From assembly GCA_040757595.1 (NCBI GenBank), contig JBFLWP010000001.1, positions 269,171-333,170 of the forward strand: a stretch of DNA of 64,000 nucleotides, written 5' to 3'. The notes below the pieces were generated by a model. That model worked only from the letters and a program-made list of their open reading frames with translations, made no database searches and was not told the origin of the DNA. The position numbers were made by a program, and so were the translations under genes. Shown one piece after another: positions 59,580 through 64,000 of the stretch (positions are counted from its first letter, which is position 1; every line of letters starts with the position of its first letter). Source of the stretch: Nitrospirota bacterium. Lineage in GTDB: Bacteria; Nitrospirota; Nitrospiria; Nitrospirales; Nitrospiraceae.

Positions 59580-61496
59580 ATGAGCAACCTCCGGATCACC
59601 CATCAGGGTCGCATCCCGCTGCGATGCGGCCTCGCGGGGCTCGCACCCGTGCTGCTGATCGCGCTGCTGACCGGATGCGACAAGGCCAAGGGGGTCTTCA
59701 TGCGCGCCACCCTGCCGGACATGGGGCCGCCGATCCCCATGTCGGTCAGGATTGACTTCGATCCTTCGCTGGTCAAGGCTCGCGACCAGTTCACCAACGC
59801 CTGCAACGCCCCCCAGGAGATGCGCATCGGGGAAGAGCTCGAATCGGTGCTGATCCAGGCCGCCTATCAGAACTTCAAGGCCGTCTATACCGGCGGCAAG
59901 GTCCCGGCCGGCGTGAAGCCTGACGTCGAGGTGTACCTGACGCTCCAGCAGGCGGGGCTCAAGATTCAGACGGACGGCATTTACGACCGCCTGCCCACCG
60001 ACCTGACCCTCGAGGTGTTGGCCCTCTTCAAGGACTCCTCCGGCAAGGTGCTGCTCGAACAGCCGATCAAGGCGAACCGGCAGGAGAAGCTGATCCTGGA
60101 ACCAACTCAGCACCGGTGCGCCTACCTCGGGTCGGAAAAATTTCTCCACGATGCAGCCGTCGGCCTCGCCGTCCAGTTCGTCCAGCACGCGCGCAACCTC
60201 CTCGCACCCGACGCGGCCTACGCCCAGGCCGCCGGACCGCCGGGCGAGCCGGCTCCCCCGGTCCAACCCGCCCCTGCGATCCAGGCCGCGCCTGCGCCAG
60301 TCCCGCCACAGGCCGGCCCGGCCGGCCTCACCTTCAAGGCGACGGTCCTGGATGAGAACAACAACGCCGTGCTGGAGAGCGGCGAACGGGTCAAGGTCCG
60401 CGTGGACCTGATCAACGCCGGCCAAGCGCCAGCCCAGAACGTCTCCGTTTCCTTGAGCGGCTCCCCCGCGATCCTTTCGCAATTCCCGGCCACGAGCCTG
60501 CCGATCGGGACGCTCCAGCCCGGCGAATCACGCTCCGTGGAGTTTCCCGCGACGCTCCCCCCCTCGGCCGGAGAATTGCGGGGCGAGCTGCAGGTGTCCC
60601 TCGCCGCAGCCGGCGCAGTCGCGGCCCCGGTCCAGACTGTGGCCGTCACGGTCAGGCCGGCAGGAACGCGCGCGTCGGCCGGCCCGCAGGCAGCCCGCTC
60701 CTATGAAGACGTGGATCGGGTGCCGGCCTCCTCGGGGCTCCAGCGGCCCCAGACGCACTTGGTCGCCATCGGCCTGGGGAGCTACCGCGACCAGCAGATC
60801 CCGGCCCGCAAATACGCCGCGCGGGACGCCGAACTCGTTGCCTCGTATTTTCAGTCCCTGGGCGGCGTGTCGGCCTCGAACGTACGGGTGCTCCAGGATC
60901 GGAAGGCGCTGCGAGCGGACATCGAGGAGACGCTGATGGACTGGCTGCCGCCCCGCCTGACCGGCGAGTCGGTCGTGATCGTGTACTTCGCAGGCCACGC
61001 CAAGGTCGACGTCTCAGGCGAGACCTACCTGGTGCCGTACGAAGGAAGCGGCACCTCGGCGGCGCGGCTTTACCCGGTCAAGGACCTCCAGGACACGCTC
61101 GGCAAGCTGAAGGCGCGGCACGCCCTGCTCATCTTCGACGGATCCGTGACGCGGCTCGGAAAGGACGCGAAGGCGAAAGGCAAGTGGCCCAAGTGGGCCG
61201 GCGGCAACGGCAACCTGGTCGAGCTGATCGGGACGACCGGCACACAGCCGGGGCTCGAGCCGGAGCAGCTCAAGCACGGGCTGTTCACGTACCATCTCCT
61301 GCGCGGGCTTGCGGGCGAGGCCGACGCGAATCGCGACGGAGACGTGACGCTGGGCGAGTTGGCCTCGTTCCTCCGCCAAGCCGTTCCGACTTCAGCCAAG
61401 GGCGACTTCGGCCAGGACCAGCGCCCGCAGATCTTGCCGCCGCTGACCGCTTCCAGCAAAGCCGCCGGACTCACCTTGACGAGAACCGCCCGCTAG
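59580..61496 (+). CDS. Lipoprotein with caspase-like domain lacking the catalytic Cys
   Basis: This 638-residue protein from ATG 59580 has a lipobox (LLIALLTGCDKAKG) with Cys about 33. After a domain of unknown type come a Pro/Ala-rich linker (about 220-260), a CARDB-like beta domain (TFKATVLDENNNAVLESGERVKVRVDLINAG) and a C-terminal peptidase-C14 fold (about 395-638). The catalytic His is present (VIVYFAGHAKV), but the DxC motif that carries the Cys reads FDGSVTR, so Cys is Ser. An EF-hand loop (DANRDGDVTLGE) follows, as in many bacterial caspases. It is probably an inactive peptidase used for binding, or an unusual Ser variant. Confidence 0.85.
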   Translation: MSNLRITHQGRIPLRCGLAGLAPVLLIALLTGCDKAKGVFMRATLPDMGPPIPMSVRIDFDPSLVKARDQFTNACNAPQEMRIGEELESVLIQAAYQNFKAVYTGGKVPAGVKPDVEVYLTLQQAGLKIQTDGIYDRLPTDLTLEVLALFKDSSGKVLLEQPIKANRQEKLILEPTQHRCAYLGSEKFLHDAAVGLAVQFVQHARNLLAPDAAYAQAAGPPGEPAPPVQPAPAIQAAPAPVPPQAGPAGLTFKATVLDENNNAVLESGERVKVRVDLINAGQAPAQNVSVSLSGSPAILSQFPATSLPIGTLQPGESRSVEFPATLPPSAGELRGELQVSLAAAGAVAAPVQTVAVTVRPAGTRASAGPQAARSYEDVDRVPASSGLQRPQTHLVAIGLGSYRDQQIPARKYAARDAELVASYFQSLGGVSASNVRVLQDRKALRADIEETLMDWLPPRLTGESVVIVYFAGHAKVDVSGETYLVPYEGSGTSAARLYPVKDLQDTLGKLKARHALLIFDGSVTRLGKDAKAKGKWPKWAGGNGNLVELIGTTGTQPGLEPEQLKHGLFTYHLLRGLAGEADANRDGDVTLGELASFLRQAVPTSAKGDFGQDQRPQILPPLTASSKAAGLTLTRTAR

Positions 61497-61534
61497 CCGA
61501 CCCGCGTGGGCCGGTTTTCGGCGGCCAGCCGAGG

Positions 61535-61569
61535 CAAAAGAAAAGGCGGAGGGGGACGCCCCTCCGCCT
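61535..61569 (-). terminator. Rho-independent terminator of the cytochrome c gene
   Basis: On the minus strand AGGCGGAGGGG-CGTC-CCCCTCCGCCT forms an 11-bp stem with a 4-nt loop (61544-61569), followed by TTTCTTTT. It lies 28 bp after the cytochrome c stop. Confidence 0.8.
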
Positions 61570-61597
61570 CTCCGATTCCGCAAAGCCCTGGCGGCGC

Positions 61598-62047
61598 TTA
61601 GTCGCCGCTCTTGCAGAAGCTCCGCTCGTAGTTGATGATCGTCCAGGCCTCTTCTTCGTTGATCGCGGCCGGAATCAGCGGCACCATGCCGGTCCCCGGG
61701 CTGCCGTTCTTGATCACCCAGAAGAGCTCGCCGTCCTTCCGCTTCTTGTGGAACTTGCAGTTCGTGAAGTTCCGCGGGCTGGGGTTCAAGATCTGGCCGG
61801 CCGGGCCGTCGCCCTTGCCTTCCTTGCCGTGGCAGTTGAAGCAGGTGCCCTTCCCCTCGAACAGGGCCTTGCCCTTGGCGACGTTCTCCGGCGTCGCGGG
61901 AACCGGGTTCTTCATCGCCTTGGCCTCGGCGATCTTGTCGGCCGGAACCCGGGGCTTCAGCGGGTCCCGCTCCTCCGCCACCGCCGCGGTGGCCGCCACG
62001 AACATCAGCGCGGTCAAGAGACCGATTGACCTCGAAACATACCGCAT
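61598..62047 (-). CDS. Monohaem cytochrome c
   Basis: This 149-residue protein from ATG 62047 (GGAGGAGCTGTG upstream) has a signal peptide (SIGLLTALMFVAATAAVA), haem site GTCFNCHGKEGKGDGPAG and a likely axial Met in GSPGTGMVPL, as in class I cytochromes. Extra Cys at NCKFH and near the C-terminus (FCKSGD) may form a disulfide. It carries electrons in the periplasm; the partner is not identified here. Confidence 0.92.
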   Translation of the reverse strand: MRYVSRSIGLLTALMFVAATAAVAEERDPLKPRVPADKIAEAKAMKNPVPATPENVAKGKALFEGKGTCFNCHGKEGKGDGPAGQILNPSPRNFTNCKFHKKRKDGELFWVIKNGSPGTGMVPLIPAAINEEEAWTIINYERSFCKSGD

Positions 62048-62231
62048 CACAGCTCCTCCTTTGTTTGGATCAAGGTTGCGAGAAAATAAAGACGGGTAAC
62101 CCCCGCTAAAGCGGCAGGAATATAGCAACCGCTTCTCGGGCTTGTCAAGAAAATTTGAGCCCTTTCAGCCGCTTCTCCGCCAGCGACAGAGGCTTTCCCT
62201 GTGCGGTCGGCCAGGGGCTGCCGGGCTCCGT

Positions 62232-63044
62232 TCACAGGCGGCGAAGGACCCCCTCCAGCACGGCCCCGACCGACGCGGCGCGCCTCTCCGCCTCCGCGAC
62301 GACCAGCTCGTGTCCCTGCTGTTGGCTCAACGGGGCCCCGGCCCGGTTGGTCAGCAGCGCCAGCCCCAGGACCCGGAGGCCCAGGGCGCGCGCCACGATC
62401 ACTTCCGGCACGACGGACATGCTGACCGCGTGGGCCCCCAACCGGGCCAGCATGGCCGCTTCCGCAGCCGTTTCATAGCTCGGCCCCGTGACGGCCGCCA
62501 GAATCCCGCGACGGACGGGCAGGCCGGCGGCCCTGGCCGCGCCCTCGGCCTGGCCCAGAAGGTCCGGATCGTAGGCCCGCGCCATCTCGACGAATTGAAA
62601 TCCGGCGCCGGCCAGGGGATTGTCGCCCATCAGGTTCAGGTGATCCTCGATGAGCAGGAGCGTCCCCGGCTGTGCGTCGTCCAGCGCTCCGGCCGCGCAG
62701 GTCACGATCAACGTCTTGACGCCGAGCCCGGCCAGGACGCGGACCGGCCGCGTGACCGTCTCCAGGGAATGGCCTTCATAGCGGTGGACGCGTCCCTGCA
62801 GGATCGCCACGCGGGGACCGCAGCGGTCCGTCAGGACCAACCGGCCCGCGTGTCCGGCCGCGGAACAGGCGGCGAATCCCGGAATCTCCGTGTAGGGAAT
62901 TGTGGCGAGAATGGGGAGTTGATCGGCGAAACGACCGAGGCCGGAGCCGAGAATGACGCCGACCGTGGGAAGCGCCGGGAGGCGGGAGCGGAGGGAGTCG
63001 ATCGCCTGTTGCGTCAGAGAGGAAGGAGAGCCGTCACCCGTCAT
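62232..63044 (-). CDS. Purine nucleoside phosphorylase
   Basis: This 270-residue protein is of the trimeric PNP/MTAP class: VGVILGSGLGRFADQL (phosphate loop), HAGRLV, GRVHRYEGHSLETVTRPVR, NLMGDNPLAG, VTGPSYETAAEAAML, VSMSVVPEVIVARALGLRVLGLALLTN (base-binding region). It cleaves purine nucleosides with phosphate. The ATG at 63044 overlaps the RodZ-like gene stop by ATGA. Confidence 0.93.
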   Translation of the reverse strand: MTGDGSPSSLTQQAIDSLRSRLPALPTVGVILGSGLGRFADQLPILATIPYTEIPGFAACSAAGHAGRLVLTDRCGPRVAILQGRVHRYEGHSLETVTRPVRVLAGLGVKTLIVTCAAGALDDAQPGTLLLIEDHLNLMGDNPLAGAGFQFVEMARAYDPDLLGQAEGAARAAGLPVRRGILAAVTGPSYETAAEAAMLARLGAHAVSMSVVPEVIVARALGLRVLGLALLTNRAGAPLSQQQGHELVVAEAERRAASVGAVLEGVLRRL

Positions 63045-63895
63045 GGACGTTTGATCACGATGTCGCGGGCGACTTTGCCGCTGGGACCGAACGGTCCGAC
63101 CGGCTTGCCGTTCAGCTCCACGCGGACGCCCCCGGCGTTGCCGAGCGTGAGCGTGAACCGGTCCGCGGCCTTCCACCGGGCCCGTTCCCCCGGCCGGAGC
63201 AGGGCCTCGTGCGGGCTGGCTCCGTCCACCTGCACCACGACCCAACTGAGCTCCAGCGCTTCAATATCCAAGGTCAGCCCGTCCCGGGACGCGTCCCCTT
63301 CCAAGGGAAGCCCGAGCAACGGCTCGTTCGGCGCGCTGGTCATCGGCAGGGAGGCGGCCGGCTCGCTCGGCTGGCTCCCCTGGGTCTGGGGCGCCACCGC
63401 AGGCGCCGTCTCTGACGGCGCCGGTGCTGGCTGAGCCGGGGCGGGCCGGCTTGGGACCGCCAGCTTCTTGCCGGTCTGCTCCGGTTCCCCGCTCTGGCGA
63501 CCGGGGGACACGGCGGCCTGCTCACGCCCCAGGAGCAACACCAGCGCGAGCAGGGCGACGGCGACGGCGGCGATGACCACCTTGCGATTGGCCTTCTTGC
63601 GCCGCTCGTCTTCCTCCTGCCGGACCCGCAGTTGCTCCAGCTCGGACTGCTTCTCGTAGAACGTCCCCGCCGATTCCACGAACCGGCGCATGGCGTCCTC
63701 CTCGTCCAGACCCAGGGACCGGGCATAGGACCGCACGAATCCCTTGGCGAAGACCTGATCGGGCAGCTTGGAGAAGTTGCCCTCCTCCAGGGCTCGCAGG
63801 AAATCGGGGTTGATGCGGGTCTTCGAGGCCACCTCGTCGAGGGTGAGCCCCTTGGTCTCGCGCACCTGTTTGAAGAAGTCGCCGACTGATTCCAT
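63041..63895 (-). CDS. RodZ-like transmembrane HTH protein
   Basis: The protein has 284 residues. Residues 1-75 form an HTH_25 domain (DFFKQVRETKGLTLDEVASKTRINPDFLRALEEGN, FAKGFVRSYARSLGLD). A coiled part, a membrane helix (VVIAAVAVALLALVLLLG, about 112-130), a Pro/Ala-rich periplasmic linker and a DUF4115 beta domain (LSWVVVQVDGASPHEALLRPGERARW, LTLGNAGGVRVELNGKPVGPFG) follow. RodZ links MreB to the envelope in rod-shaped cells. It is coupled to PNP by ATGA overlap. Confidence 0.93.
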   Translation of the reverse strand: MESVGDFFKQVRETKGLTLDEVASKTRINPDFLRALEEGNFSKLPDQVFAKGFVRSYARSLGLDEEDAMRRFVESAGTFYEKQSELEQLRVRQEEDERRKKANRKVVIAAVAVALLALVLLLGREQAAVSPGRQSGEPEQTGKKLAVPSRPAPAQPAPAPSETAPAVAPQTQGSQPSEPAASLPMTSAPNEPLLGLPLEGDASRDGLTLDIEALELSWVVVQVDGASPHEALLRPGERARWKAADRFTLTLGNAGGVRVELNGKPVGPFGPSGKVARDIVIKRP

Positions 63896-63904
63896 GATGC
63901 CTCG

Positions 63905-64000
63905 CTACGGCTTCAGCCGCCGGAGCCACTTCTCGGCGTCAGCGGCAAACTGCCCGCCCTTGTCCAGAGCCGTCACCTGCCTCAACGACTCGCGGGCCTT
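63905..64000 (-). CDS. C-terminal end of a gene cut by the window edge
   Basis: The last 31 codons before a TAG stop read KARESLRQVTALDKGGQF followed by AADAEKWLRRLKP, a helical sequence resembling the end of a tetratricopeptide-repeat protein. The gene continues beyond 64000. It ends 9 bp before the RodZ-like gene start, so the two are likely in one operon. Confidence 0.6.
   Translation of the reverse strand, partial: KARESLRQVTALDKGGQFAADAEKWLRRLKP

Overview
The window is 64 kb of high-GC (roughly 60-65%), densely coded DNA from a Gram-negative environmental bacterium. Tat export, a RodZ-like protein, HtrA, lipoproteins, multihaem c-type cytochromes and a molybdenum-cofactor cluster would suit a Nitrospirota-like chemolithotroph. 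That placement is inference from gene content; no rRNA or tRNA is present to fix it.

Region 1 (1-14.8 kb) is a defence island. It holds the end of a CRISPR array (8 identical 36-bp repeats), its leader, and a complete type I-G (formerly I-U) operon on the minus strand: cas3 - csx17 - csb1 - csb2 // cas4-cas1 fusion - cas2. Accessory genes interrupt or flank it: a Uma2 nuclease, a HEPN-MNT pair, an ORF6N regulator, a mazEF pair and a WYL regulator. The effector block is bracketed by fragments of a second, diverged effector operon in the same orientation. A 21-codon csb2 3' end lies outside HEPN-MNT, and a 78-codon cas3 5' end with an in-frame stop lies outside ORF6N. The simplest reading is that an older I-G effector operon was replaced by a homologous cassette carrying its own HEPN-MNT and ORF6N cargo.

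Region 2 (14.9-27.3 kb) is mostly housekeeping and signalling: trxB, thiI, an SRPBCC protein, a PolX whose polymerase aspartates are gone while its PHP domain is intact, queG, and a plus-strand run of NtrC-type regulator, histidine kinase, a ClpX with a duplicated Cys pair, and a receiver-PATAN-GTPase fusion.

Region 3 (27.3-33.4 kb) is a minus-strand series of envelope proteins: a trypsin-FGE fusion, a Tll0287-like haem protein, several small secreted or membrane proteins of unknown role and a winged-helix candidate, followed by a plus-strand PilZ protein.

Region 4 (33.4-44.2 kb) has an EamA transporter, mutS2, a PAS-GGDEF cyclase, rqcH, an SDR with an altered active site, an OYE-family flavoenzyme and small proteins.

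Region 5 (44.4-53.8 kb) has an ABC-2 exporter, a hexahaem cytochrome coupled to mobB, moeA, an Mrp/Nbp35 carrier, mogA, tatC, an HtrA protease and a lipoprotein. Cofactor synthesis, Fe-S delivery and Tat export together fit maturation of molybdoenzymes.

Region 6 (53.9-64 kb) has a GT2 enzyme, a DUF433/DUF5615 toxin-antitoxin pair, a polytopic membrane protein, a carbamoyltransferase, a caspase-like lipoprotein lacking its catalytic Cys, a cytochrome c, purine nucleoside phosphorylase, a RodZ-like protein and a truncated gene.

Two repeat families are scattered through the window. One is a CCCTCTCCC/GGGAGAGGG palindrome, in one case read in frame inside Cas3. The other consists of imperfect inverted repeats made of degenerate ~8-bp units, whose arms match within a locus but differ between loci.
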